Assembly (NCBI RefSeq): GCF_000686725.1
Contig: NZ_JMLK01000021.1
Coordinates: 1 to 62,859, forward strand
Reading direction: 5' to 3'
DNA length: 62,859 nucleotides
DNA from: Clostridium akagii DSM 12554
Lineage (GTDB): Bacteria > Bacillota > Clostridia > Clostridiales > Clostridiaceae
The translations under genes and the position numbers were made by a program. Below, in pieces: positions 1 through 7,714 of the stretch. The notes under the pieces are model-generated. The model was not told the DNA's origin and ran no database searches. It saw only the letters and a list, made by a program, of their open reading frames with translations. The first letter of the stretch is position 1; every line of letters begins with the position of its first letter.

Positions 1-479
1 ACACAATGCTCCGAAAAAAATGCAATGTTTTTGGAATGCTACAAACCAAATGGTACAAGTATAAAACCATGATATTAAAAGGTTTTAGTCTTTTTTATGT
101 TATGGAATGTTACTATTAAAAGGTTACAATAAAAGGAACGTTAGCATTTATGAAACACTTTTTAAGCAGTGATATATAAGGTGTATACGTGCGTTATAGG
201 CACGTATATTAACAAATATTGCATATACAAAAACATATGCAATTCAATTAATGGTATTGCATAGAAAATCAAAGTAATTTATAGGAATTTCAAGTTTGAT
301 TTTCCTAATTTTAAAACAAATTATCCTGGTAAAAAAACAAGCAATCAACTGAGAAGGGCAATTATAAATTAAAATCAGTTTTGGCTATTTACATAATTGG
401 TGAAAATAAATGTTATGTCCATATTGAAATATCAAAACTTAGGTTTATAGAATTATATTCTTTTGGTATGGTAGTATGG
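1..479. other. Non-coding accessory DNA
   Basis: I see no credible reading frame here. The stretch is very A+T rich. About 244-419 resembles 16460-16636 at roughly 80 percent and is listed as a repeat. The remainder shows nothing I can name. Confidence 0.6.
244..419. repeat. Dispersed repeat copy 1 (partner 16460-16636)
   Basis: About 175 nt align with 16460-16636. Shared blocks include TTTCAAGTTTGATTTTCC and TACATAATTGG. Translated on the minus strand, both copies give the same pattern (QLC, KLIL, YNCP, then CFKIRKIKLEI and YFDFL), but this copy has an in-frame stop. They are either relics of one unrecognised gene or copies of one non-coding repeat. Confidence 0.55.
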
Positions 480-535
480 CTGTCTAAAACCTAAATTTGA
501 CACAATAAATGGCAAAAAATAAAAAAGGCGTATTG
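480..535. repeat. Left inverted repeat of a ~2.5-kb cassette
   Basis: The sequence running inward from CTGTCTAAAACCTAAATTTG is repeated in reverse complement at 2973-3026 with only a few differences over about 55 bp. The outer end, GGCTGTCTAAAACC, has the look of an insertion-sequence terminus. No transposase and no clear target duplication are present. Confidence 0.7.
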
Positions 536-556
536 TCTTGGTACTTCGCCTTTTTT
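521..556 (-). terminator. Intrinsic terminator of the VOC relic
   Basis: A ten-base stem (AAAAAAGGCG with its complement) closes a 16-nt loop and is flanked by A/T tracts on both sides, so it could act in either direction. It lies directly downstream of the minus-strand VOC relic and overlaps the left inverted repeat. Confidence 0.6.
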
Positions 557-568
557 CAAAACTACGTA

Positions 569-923
569 CTATTTAATTTCTGCAAAAATTTCATGTATAT
601 TGCCATCTGGGTCGGCGAATAGTGCTGTTCTTTGATTCCAAGGCATATCTTGTGGTTCATGAACAGAAGTTGCTCCTTTAGAGATTAACTTCTTAAATGA
701 TTCATCAACATCATTAGGATTTTCACATGGAAAAGCAAGTTCAAACCCCTGTCCAAATGATTCTTTCCTATATTCGCTACTATACACATACATAACATCT
801 CTCATACAAATAGCAAATCTTGCTCCATCGTTTTCAAATTCAACATAATTATCAAGGTCATTTTAAATTCTAAATCCGAGAACTTGATTATATATCAAAG
901 CTTTTATGTATTTTAAATTCCAT
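569..923 (-). pseudogene. Decayed VOC/glyoxalase-family gene
   Basis: From 805 down to 569 the frame encodes the C-terminal two thirds of a VOC (glyoxalase/bleomycin-resistance) domain, ending in FADPDGNIHEIF, which carries the typical metal-ligand Glu. Reading upstream in the same frame gives a recognisable YNQVLGFRI block, but a TAA (863-865) separates it from the rest. The only upstream ATG (921-923, MEFKIH) is in another frame. The gene therefore carries a nonsense codon and a frameshift or deletion in its first 40 codons. An internal ATG at 803-805 could express a truncated 78-residue piece, but that would lack half of the betaalphabetabetabeta fold. It sits inside the inverted-repeat cassette. 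Confidence 0.7.
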
Positions 924-1192
924 TTTTATGCTTTCCTTGACCGTTTAGGTAATAAAAATGACCTTTCATGGTTAATCAATGGTAGTGACTACCATGTAAG
1001 TTATTATATAACTACGGCAATATATTAATGCTACTTTGCCCCTGATTACAGAGATGCTTGTATTACGCCATCTAATATAGCCTTTTGGATGGGTTAGGCC
1101 AATCTGGTAAAAGCAAAAGTGCTGAAATGTTTATCGGATTTTTACCACAATTTTGAATTTAACCAGTAAAGTTGATAACATCCGAATTGAAC
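924..1192. other. Intergenic, probable gene remnants
   Basis: Only short interrupted frames occur. One plus-strand frame near 1087-1155 reads GQSGKSKSAEMF, but it has no start and no recognised family. I see no promoter or terminator of note. Confidence 0.4.
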
Positions 1193-2092
1193 TCAGCTAA
1201 AACGAGGGAAGAGTTTACATATCGTATCTGATTTGATCATCTGCTTTTCGGCCTCGCTAAAACCTTTATAGTCATTTAGTTGATTAAGACTTGCTTCTAC
1301 CCCATTCTTAGCACGTATAGGATAATCCGTACCATAAAGAATATGAGATGGACCCACCAGCTCATTCAATGCAGAAAATGTAATTAGTGAAGTTGATAAT
1401 GCTAGTTCGTAATACAATGTGCGCAAGGAAGATAATACTTCCTCTGGAGATTGGGTAATCCCACCCCATTCACTTGCAATACTCAAGCGATATGAAAGAT
1501 ATGGAATTGTTCCTCCGGCATGAGCAGCAATCCAACGGATGTTGGGATAACGCTTAAGTTTCCCTTTGTAAATAAGATCCATAAATACTCGTGTTGTATC
1601 AAACGTAAATTCATAGACAGATACATGGCGTCCAAATGAGGGTAAGTTATCTCCTGCAGGATGACCAGGATGAACGAACACCACCGCAGACCTTCTATTT
1701 AATTCAGCTAAAACTACATCCATACTATCATCACTTAAATAAACTCCAGCATGATTACTTACAAGAGAAAATCCATCCACTTTTAAGATATCATAGGAAT
1801 ATGCTATTTCTTCTAAGGCTTTATCAGTGTCTAAATATGGGATGCCAGCTAATACTCCATATTCTTTAGGATACTTTGCACTTATCTCTGCTAAGTAAGT
1901 ATTGAGTTTGCGAACTGTTTCAAAATTTTCATCGCTATTAGGCAATGAAAGTAGAGCCCCTGTGATTCCTAATAGTCTCATTTCTTCTCTATCGCTTTCA
2001 ATACTCCACTCCGGACAAGGTATACCACCGGTTTCCACCTTTTTAGGAAACACATGATGGTGAACATCTATTATTCTTGCTTCATTTGACAT
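1193..2092 (-). CDS. Amidohydrolase-2 family metal-dependent hydrolase/decarboxylase
   Basis: The protein has 299 residues with the amidohydrolase-2 TIM-barrel pattern: IDVHHHVFP at residues 8-16 (metal-binding HxH), VFVHPGHP, a WIAAHAGG block supplying another His, and ILYGTDYPI with the late Asp. These signatures fit the ACMSD-like branch, which includes decarboxylases of aromatic or muconate acids and some lactone hydrolases. The substrate cannot be told from sequence. Start: a GAGAGGATGAT ribosome site lies just before the ATG. It is divergent from the TetR-type gene at 2255, its likely regulator, and both lie inside the inverted-repeat cassette. A second, distant member of the family is at 21927-22907. 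Confidence 0.8.
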   Translation of the reverse strand: MSNEARIIDVHHHVFPKKVETGGIPCPEWSIESDREEMRLLGITGALLSLPNSDENFETVRKLNTYLAEISAKYPKEYGVLAGIPYLDTDKALEEIAYSYDILKVDGFSLVSNHAGVYLSDDSMDVVLAELNRRSAVVFVHPGHPAGDNLPSFGRHVSVYEFTFDTTRVFMDLIYKGKLKRYPNIRWIAAHAGGTIPYLSYRLSIASEWGGITQSPEEVLSSLRTLYYELALSTSLITFSALNELVGPSHILYGTDYPIRAKNGVEASLNQLNDYKGFSEAEKQMIKSDTICKLFPRFS

Positions 2093-2254
2093 AATTTATC
2101 ATCCTCTCTTATTATCTATATTGGGTTAATTGTAAAGTTGCTTAATAGTAATTAAGTCCGTTGCATTTGTAACTGATATAATCATATGATATAGTAGTTA
2201 ATGTTAGAAATCAATACAACTCGAGGGTTCTGTTACAGAAAGGGGGAATTTGAT

Positions 2255-2791
2255 ATGCCTGATTCGTATGCTGAATCTCAAAAGAAAATTACAAGAGAAA
2301 GTATATTTACCGCTTTAATTATTAAGTTAAAAAAAGAATCATTTAATGATATAACTATAACGCAATTAACAAAAGTTGCAGGGGTATCTAGAATGGCTTT
2401 TTACAGGAATTACATTACTAAAGAGGATATAATTATTAAATATTTAGACGAATTATTTAATGAATTTGTTAATGAAATCAAGTGTTCAAAAATTAGTACA
2501 AGATATGATTTCGCATTATTGTACTTTTCTTTTTTTATGAATAGAAATGAAATTATTGAAACATTAGTCAACTCCGGATTAAGTTATATTCTTTTCGATC
2601 GTTTTAGTTTTAATATGTCAAAATTTTTTATGATCACACCTTACAGTTTTTTATTTAAATTAGAGTATAATAATTATCTAGCACATTATGCCTCAGCAGG
2701 CCTTCTTAGTATATTATTAGCATGGATTAAAAATACTAAGAGAGAAAGTATTGAGGATATGTCAAAACTTATAGCTGAAATACCTCATTAG
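2255..2791 (+). CDS. TetR/AcrR family transcriptional regulator
   Basis: The protein has 178 residues. The N-terminus carries a TetR-type helix-turn-helix (ITITQLTKVAGVSRMAFYRNY, residues about 34-54) with the usual Tyr in the recognition helix. The C-terminal two thirds is an unassigned ligand-binding region. I chose ATG 2255 because AGGGGGA lies eight bases upstream; an in-frame ATG at 2201 has no ribosome site. It is divergent from the amidohydrolase at 1193-2092 and probably controls it and itself. It lies inside the inverted-repeat cassette, so regulator and enzyme may travel together. The inducer is unknown. Confidence 0.8.
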   Translation: MPDSYAESQKKITRESIFTALIIKLKKESFNDITITQLTKVAGVSRMAFYRNYITKEDIIIKYLDELFNEFVNEIKCSKISTRYDFALLYFSFFMNRNEIIETLVNSGLSYILFDRFSFNMSKFFMITPYSFLFKLEYNNYLAHYASAGLLSILLAWIKNTKRESIEDMSKLIAEIPH

Positions 2792-2972
2792 CCGCATATT
2801 AAATACTAAATTTTATTATATTTCAACAAGCACACCCTAATAACATGATGAAAAAGTGTTTCATTAGAGTTATAAAGGTTTATTTTGAAGTATTTCAAAA
2901 ATATATAGGATTTTATGGAAAGAAAGATGGGATAATAAAGTTATTACATACTATTCGCAAAAGTCTACTTAT

Positions 2973-3026
2973 CAATACGCCTTTTTATTTTTGACATTTA
3001 TTGCGTCAAATTTAGGTTTTAGACAG
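2973..3026. repeat. Right inverted repeat of the ~2.5-kb cassette
   Basis: Its reverse complement matches 480-535 at about 90 percent. The outer end again reads CTGTCTAAAACC. The pair encloses the VOC relic, the amidohydrolase and the TetR regulator. Confidence 0.7.
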
Positions 3027-3190
3027 ATATAATTTATTAAGTGGATGTATCCAAAATAAAAGGTGTGCAGGTGATAAAACATATAAATCCTCAGTTTATA
3101 AAGCAATCTGCTTAAAAAATTTAATGAATAATATAATATTTTTCATATATGAAATTGAAATTTCCTGACTTTTTTATCAAAGAATTATTT

Positions 3191-3222
3191 GGCCGAATGT
3201 TCAAATCACTTCGGGAGCACCA
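3191..3222 (+). pseudogene. tRNA 3' fragment (T-arm, acceptor, CCA)
   Basis: Read back from the 3' end it gives CCA, discriminator A, a seven-base acceptor strand (CGGGAGC), a CACTT / TTCAAAT / GAATG T-arm with one mismatch, and part of a variable region. No 5' half is present. It resembles the 3' end of a tRNA-Arg species and is the kind of scar left by integration at a tRNA 3' end. Confidence 0.5.
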
Positions 3223-3225
3223 AGG

Positions 3226-3269
3226 CAAGGCCTGAAAATGCTAAGTTTCAGGCCTTGTTATATTTTTTT
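3226..3269 (+). terminator. Strong intrinsic terminator
   Basis: A 12-bp perfect stem (CAAGGCCTGAAA with its complement) has an 8-base loop and is followed by a T-rich tail. It follows the tRNA-like fragment and insulates the sugar locus from upstream transcription. Confidence 0.85.
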
Positions 3270-3383
3270 GAAATTGATTAGCAAGCTGATTTGTTGTCAA
3301 ATATCCATAATATATACATTTATTTAGATAGCTTTAAAAAATTGTGTGAAAATTAAACAATATGGCCTAAGATGAAAGTCATA

Positions 3384-3429
3384 ATATCTATGTCAACCGA
3401 TTGACATAGATATGTAAACGATATATAAT
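3384..3429 (+). promoter_or_regulatory. sucP promoter with LacI-type operator and possible cre
   Basis: A consensus promoter is visible: TTGACA (3401-3406), 17 bp, TATAAT (3424-3429). A perfect palindrome with 13-bp arms around CCGA (3384-3413) covers the -35 box. Its core, TGTCAACCGATTGACA, recurs in variant form before the symporter at 6216-6251. TGTAAACGATAT just downstream of the -35 resembles a CcpA cre site. I infer repression by the LacI protein encoded at 5174 plus catabolite control. The transcript would have a leader of about 165 nt. Confidence 0.75.
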
Positions 3430-3599
3430 TATAATATGATTTTAAAATTTTATTTTATGGGAGGTTGTTTTATAAATAGTGTCGGTAATTAGTATGATCA
3501 CTAAGGCTACTTAAATAGAAAATAATCATTTATGGTTATATTAATTTCTAGATAAATAAATAACATACATTAAATTGTGAAAGATAGGAGAGTATTCTA

Positions 3600-5054
3600 A
3601 TGAGTATTAAAAATAAAATCATGTTAATAACTTATGCTGATAGCTTTGGAAAAAATTTAAAAGAAGCAGGCGAAATTTTAAACAAGCATTTTAAAGGAAT
3701 AGTTGAAGGAGTTCATATATTACCCTTTTATCCATCATCATCAGATCGTGGGTTTGCTCCACTTACTTATAAAGAGGTAGATAAAAATTTTGGAGATTGG
3801 AATGATATAGATCAAATTGGTGAAAATTTTTATTTAATGTATGATTTTATGATAAATCATATTTCCAAGAGTTCCGAGTATTTTCAAGATTTCAAGCAGA
3901 ACAAAGACAAATCACCCTATGCAGATTTATTTATTAGATACAAAAAATTTTGGCCGAGTGGTGAGCCAAGTGAAAAAGACATAGATTTGATATACAAACG
4001 AAAACCAAAAGCCCCATGTATTGATGTTGATTTTTCAGATGGTACAAGTGAAAAAGTGTGGTGTACATTTGATGAAGAACAGATAGATTTAAATATATAT
4101 TCAGATGTAACAAAACAATTAATTAAAGATTTTCTAGTTTATCTTTGCAAAAGGAAAGTATCTATTGTAAGGCTAGATGCTTTTGCATATGCAACAAAAC
4201 GTCCTGGGACAAATTGCTTTTTTATTGAAAAAGATGTCTGGGAACTTCTTGATTTTGTTAAATCAATACTTAATCCATATGGAGTTGAATTATTACCAGA
4301 AATACATGAACATTATTCAATACAAATGAAATTAGCAGAAAAAGGATATTGGGTATATGATTTTGCATTGCCAATGATATTGCTTTATACATTATATAGT
4401 GGATCTAACAAACGGATTAATAATTGGCTTAAAATATGCCCAAGAAAACAGTTTACTACTCTTGATACTCATGATGGAATTGGTGTGGTTGATGTTGCTG
4501 ACCTATTAACAGAAGAAGAGATTCACGAAACGAAAAAAAATTTGTTTTCAAAGGGTGCAAACGTAAAGAAAATATACAATACAATGGCGTATAACAATCT
4601 TGATGTTTATCAAGTTAATTGTACTTATTATTCTGCTTTAGGAAATAACGATAGATCTTATCTATTAGCTAGAGCTATTCAGTTTTTCACTCCGGGTATT
4701 CCACAAGTATATTATGTTGGATTATTAGCTGGTGAAAATGATATTAAATTACTTGAAGAAACTAAGGTTGGTAGAAATATTAATAGACATTATTATTCGA
4801 AAGAAGAAATTGAGACTAATTTACAAAGACCTGTGCTTAAGCGGTTGTTTAAATTAATGAAATTCAGAAATTCCTATGAAGCTTTTGATGGTGATTTGTT
4901 TATAAATGAAGATTGCGCTATAAGTAACATTGAACTTACATGGAAAAAAGATGAGTTTAACACAACCTTAAGTGCTAATCTAAACACTCATGAATATAAA
5001 ATTACTTACTATGATATAAGTACAGGGAGATTTGAAGAACTAAAAGAGATTTAA
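3600..5054 (+). CDS. Sucrose phosphorylase (GH13_18)
   Basis: The protein has 484 residues and no signal peptide, so it is cytosolic. It follows the sucrose phosphorylase fold from end to end: ILPFYPSSSDRGF near residue 40, nucleophile Asp193 in RLDAF, acid/base Glu234 in LLPEIHEHY, transition-state Asp292 in DTHDGIG, then the YQVNSTYYSAL-like and GRNINRHYYS blocks. The family converts sucrose and phosphate to glucose-1-phosphate and fructose. The fructokinase at 8603 would use the fructose. Relatives acting on sucrose-6-phosphate or glucosylglycerate exist and cannot be excluded. An AGGAGAG site precedes the ATG. It is the first gene of the sugar locus and is under a LacI-type operator. Confidence 0.9.
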   Translation: MSIKNKIMLITYADSFGKNLKEAGEILNKHFKGIVEGVHILPFYPSSSDRGFAPLTYKEVDKNFGDWNDIDQIGENFYLMYDFMINHISKSSEYFQDFKQNKDKSPYADLFIRYKKFWPSGEPSEKDIDLIYKRKPKAPCIDVDFSDGTSEKVWCTFDEEQIDLNIYSDVTKQLIKDFLVYLCKRKVSIVRLDAFAYATKRPGTNCFFIEKDVWELLDFVKSILNPYGVELLPEIHEHYSIQMKLAEKGYWVYDFALPMILLYTLYSGSNKRINNWLKICPRKQFTTLDTHDGIGVVDVADLLTEEEIHETKKNLFSKGANVKKIYNTMAYNNLDVYQVNCTYYSALGNNDRSYLLARAIQFFTPGIPQVYYVGLLAGENDIKLLEETKVGRNINRHYYSKEEIETNLQRPVLKRLFKLMKFRNSYEAFDGDLFINEDCAISNIELTWKKDEFNTTLSANLNTHEYKITYYDISTGRFEELKEI

Positions 5055-5115
5055 CATTTGCTGGAGCATATCATGTGAATTTTGCTACAAATGTATTAAA
5101 AAATGTACAATTGCT

Positions 5116-5151
5116 TTCACATGTTTTATAGTATACTATAAAATATGTGAA
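5116..5151. promoter_or_regulatory. 36-bp near-perfect palindrome at the lacI promoter
   Basis: The central 20 bp (5124-5143) are a perfect palindrome, and the outer TCACAT/ATGTGA arms extend it to 36 bp with one mismatched pair. It overlaps the likely lacI promoter (TTGCTT at 5111, weak -10 near 5132-5139). It differs from the AACCG-type operators of the neighbouring genes. Confidence 0.55.
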
Positions 5152-5173
5152 TAATTCAAGGGAGGGAAAGCAA

Positions 5174-6157
5174 TTGAAACCCAAAATAAAAGATGTAGCA
5201 AAATTAGCAGGTGTTTCCCCTACTACGGTTTCTCGTATTTTAAATAATCGTGGTTATATTAGCGCAAAAACAAGAGAAAGCGTTTATAAAGTAATGGAGG
5301 AACTAAATTATCATCGAAATGATTTAGCAAGGTCACTTTTTTATAATCGAACATATATAATTGGATTAATTTTTCCAACTACAAGCAATCCATTTTTTGG
5401 ACAATTAATTTTTCACATAGAAAATATATGTATGTCGTTAGGCTATAAGGTTATGCTATGCAATAGTCTGAATCATATTGATAAAGAAAAACAGTATTTA
5501 GATATGTTACAGAGGAATCAAGTGGACGGAATAATTGTTGGAACTCATAATCAAGGAATATTAGATTATGAAAATGCTAACATACACGTTGTTGCAATAG
5601 ATCGTTATTTATCAGATAAAATTCCTATTGTTTCAAGTGATAATTATGAAGGTGGTAAAATGGCAACTAAATTATTATTGAATAAAGGTTGTAAAAAAAT
5701 AATACTTATTAGTGGTCCAAATGGATTAAAAACACCAGCAAATATGAGAAAAAAAGCATATGAAGATGTACTTCTCGCAGCAGCAAGAATACCTATTACT
5801 TATGAAATATCAGCTAGCTTTGAAAAAGACACGCATATTACAACAGTAAATAAACTATTCGATGAAAATAAAGATGTTGATGGAATTTTTGCAAGTGATG
5901 ATTTAATTGCTTCGGCAGTAATTAACGAAGCTAGAAAAAGGGATATAAATATCCCTAATGATTTAAAATTAATTGGATATGATGGTACAGAAACTATTAG
6001 GACCTGCATGCCACAGTTAACAACTATACAGCAACCAATTGAAGAAATTGCTAAGGTGGCAGTAAACATTTTAGTAAAACAAATTGATGGTACCTATAAT
6101 GATACAAATTTGCAGACAATTCTACCTGTGAAACTTATCGAAGGAACTACTACATAA
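5174..6157 (+). CDS. LacI family transcriptional regulator
   Basis: The protein has 327 residues. The N-terminal LacI helix-turn-helix reads KIKDVAKLAGVSPTTVSRIL, followed by the hinge helix and a periplasmic-binding-protein-like ligand domain. I chose TTG 5174 because GGGAGGGAAAG lies directly upstream and family proteins begin here; the GTG at 5147 lies before the ribosome site. It sits between sucrose phosphorylase and the symporter. Operator-like AACCG palindromes precede both of those genes, so it is probably the local repressor, relieved by sucrose or a derivative. A hairpin terminator follows. Confidence 0.9.
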   Translation: MKPKIKDVAKLAGVSPTTVSRILNNRGYISAKTRESVYKVMEELNYHRNDLARSLFYNRTYIIGLIFPTTSNPFFGQLIFHIENICMSLGYKVMLCNSLNHIDKEKQYLDMLQRNQVDGIIVGTHNQGILDYENANIHVVAIDRYLSDKIPIVSSDNYEGGKMATKLLLNKGCKKIILISGPNGLKTPANMRKKAYEDVLLAAARIPITYEISASFEKDTHITTVNKLFDENKDVDGIFASDDLIASAVINEARKRDINIPNDLKLIGYDGTETIRTCMPQLTTIQQPIEEIAKVAVNILVKQIDGTYNDTNLQTILPVKLIEGTTT

Positions 6158-6168
6158 TTTAAATAAAG

Positions 6169-6206
6169 AAGATGATGTCACAAACTTTTACATCATCTTT
6201 TTTTAT
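6169..6206 (+). terminator. Intrinsic terminator after lacI
   Basis: A ten-base stem (AAGATGATGT with its complement, 6169-6178 and 6190-6199) is followed by a run of T. It separates lacI from the next transcript. Confidence 0.85.
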
Positions 6207-6215
6207 TACAATACT

Positions 6216-6279
6216 ATGAAACCGGTTGACATATGGTATCGGTTGATATACAATAAATATATTGAAGTAAACGTTTGCG
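6216..6279 (+). promoter_or_regulatory. Symporter-operon promoter with two LacI-type half-palindromes and a cre-like site
   Basis: Promoter: TTGACA (6226-6231), 17 bp, TACAAT (6249-6254). One operator-like site (TGAAACCGGTTGACA, 6217-6231) covers the -35. A second (TATCGGTTGATA, 6238-6249) lies in the spacer. Both share the AACCG/CGGTT core of the sucP operator. A cre-like GTAAACGTTTGC lies downstream near 6267. LacI and CcpA control is inferred. Confidence 0.7.
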
Positions 6280-6315
6280 GAAAGCTATTTTTTATGATGA
6301 AGGGGGAATTATAAA

Positions 6316-7683
6316 ATGTCAAATTCAAGTTCAAATTCAAATGTTATACTGTCATTAAAGGAAAAGCTTAGTTATGGGGCAAGTGACGCTGGATACAATT
6401 TAGTTTTTACTGTTATTTCTAGTTTCTTAATGTTTTATTATACAGACGTTGCTGGGGTCAATATAGTAGCGGTAGGAACACTTTTCTTGGTAGTTCGTGT
6501 ACTGGATGGAGTTGTAAGCCCAATTGTTGGTGCACTGATCGATAAAACAAATACTAGATGGGGAAAAATCAGACCTTGGTTTTTATGGTTTACCTGGCCA
6601 TTTGCTATTATTGGAGTTATGACTTTTTCTGTACCAAGTATTGGTGCTAATGGACAAATAGTTTATATGTATGTAACTTACATATTAATGAATATTATGG
6701 CATCAGCAGTAGGAGTGCCAATAACAGCATTATTGCCTAGCTTAACAACTAATCCACAGGAAAGAATTAAAGCAAATACTTTTAGATGTGTATGTGGTCA
6801 AGTAAGTGTTCTTGTTGCAAGTATGGCAACATTACCATTAGTGTCAATTTTAGGACATGGTAATCAGAAAACTGGTTTCTTTTTAACATTACTTTTGTAT
6901 GGTGTAGTTGCAGTGTGTTTACAACTTACAGCTTTTAAAAACACAAAAGAAAGGGTTATTGTAGAGAAACAAAAAGAAGCACCTTTATTTATTAGCATTA
7001 AGGCACTTGTTCATAATGTGCCATGGTGGATACTTGCTATTTTAAACTTTGTAATTTTTACTGGAATTGTTGTTAAATTACAGGCAACTGTATACTTTTT
7101 CAAATACAACATTGGTAATGAAAATATAGCTTCCATAGCTAATGGTTTAAATGCTTTCGCTATGATTTTAGCTATGGCACTTGTTCCAATTATTGCTAAG
7201 AAGTTAAAAAATAAAAATATAGTTATTTTAGGTTTACTTATTAGTATTGCTGGACAATTAATATTATATATAGCAACAACAAATCATTCCATAGTAATAA
7301 CACTTATGGGAGCAGCTATTGCATCTTTTGGACTAGGGGGAGCACAAAGTATAGTATTTGTAATGTTTGCTGATACCGTTGATTACGGTGAGTGGAAATT
7401 TAAAGTACGGGCTCAAGGACTAGTTACATCTGCTGGAACAATTGGAGTACAGTGTGGTGCTGGTATTGCTGGTGTGTTAATGTCATTTATATTATCAAAA
7501 GCAGGGTTTATCCCAAATGTGGTTGAAAAATCTTCAGCACTAAACGCAATTTCATTTTGCTATGTGTGGTTACCAGTTATAACTTTAATTATATGTATAG
7601 TTTTAATATGTTTTTATCGTTTAGATTCATGTAGAGAAGAAATGCTCTCAGAACTTGCAAGGAGACATAATGAGTCAGTTTAA
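6316..7683 (+). CDS. GPH-family sugar:cation symporter (MFS)
   Basis: The 455-residue protein has about 12 hydrophobic segments and glycoside-pentoside-hexuronide symporter signatures: KLSYGASDAGYNLVF at the start, DKTNTRWGKIRPW after the second segment, and ADTVDYGEWKFKVRAQGL late in the protein. It should sit in the cytoplasmic membrane and import a glycoside with H+ or Na+. With sucrose phosphorylase upstream and fructokinase downstream, sucrose or a substituted sucrose is the likely substrate; no PTS gene is present here. An AAGGGGGAATT ribosome site precedes the ATG. A second GPH gene is at 47468. Confidence 0.85.
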   Translation: MSNSSSNSNVILSLKEKLSYGASDAGYNLVFTVISSFLMFYYTDVAGVNIVAVGTLFLVVRVLDGVVSPIVGALIDKTNTRWGKIRPWFLWFTWPFAIIGVMTFSVPSIGANGQIVYMYVTYILMNIMASAVGVPITALLPSLTTNPQERIKANTFRCVCGQVSVLVASMATLPLVSILGHGNQKTGFFLTLLLYGVVAVCLQLTAFKNTKERVIVEKQKEAPLFISIKALVHNVPWWILAILNFVIFTGIVVKLQATVYFFKYNIGNENIASIANGLNAFAMILAMALVPIIAKKLKNKNIVILGLLISIAGQLILYIATTNHSIVITLMGAAIASFGLGGAQSIVFVMFADTVDYGEWKFKVRAQGLVTSAGTIGVQCGAGIAGVLMSFILSKAGFIPNVVEKSSALNAISFCYVWLPVITLIICIVLICFYRLDSCREEMLSELARRHNESV

Positions 7684-7714
7684 AATATTATATAATAACT
7701 AAGGAGATTTTTAA

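Larger units (their letters stand above)
2792..3383. other. Intergenic with cassette end, tRNA-like fragment and terminator
   Basis: This interval has no gene. It holds the right inverted repeat (2973-3026), a 32-nt tRNA-like 3' end (3191-3222) and a strong terminator (3226-3269). An AATTTCCTGACTTTTTTAT block near 3168 recurs near 13974, suggesting a shared element history. Confidence 0.6.

Noticed and set aside
1636-1869. Plus-strand frame of 77 codons opposite the amidohydrolase
   Set aside because: It is the antisense shadow of a gene with clear family motifs, has no ribosome site and shows low-complexity residues.
3430-3599. Riboswitch in the 165-nt sucP leader
   Set aside because: No conserved aptamer core or attenuator hairpin is visible in this A/T-rich leader.
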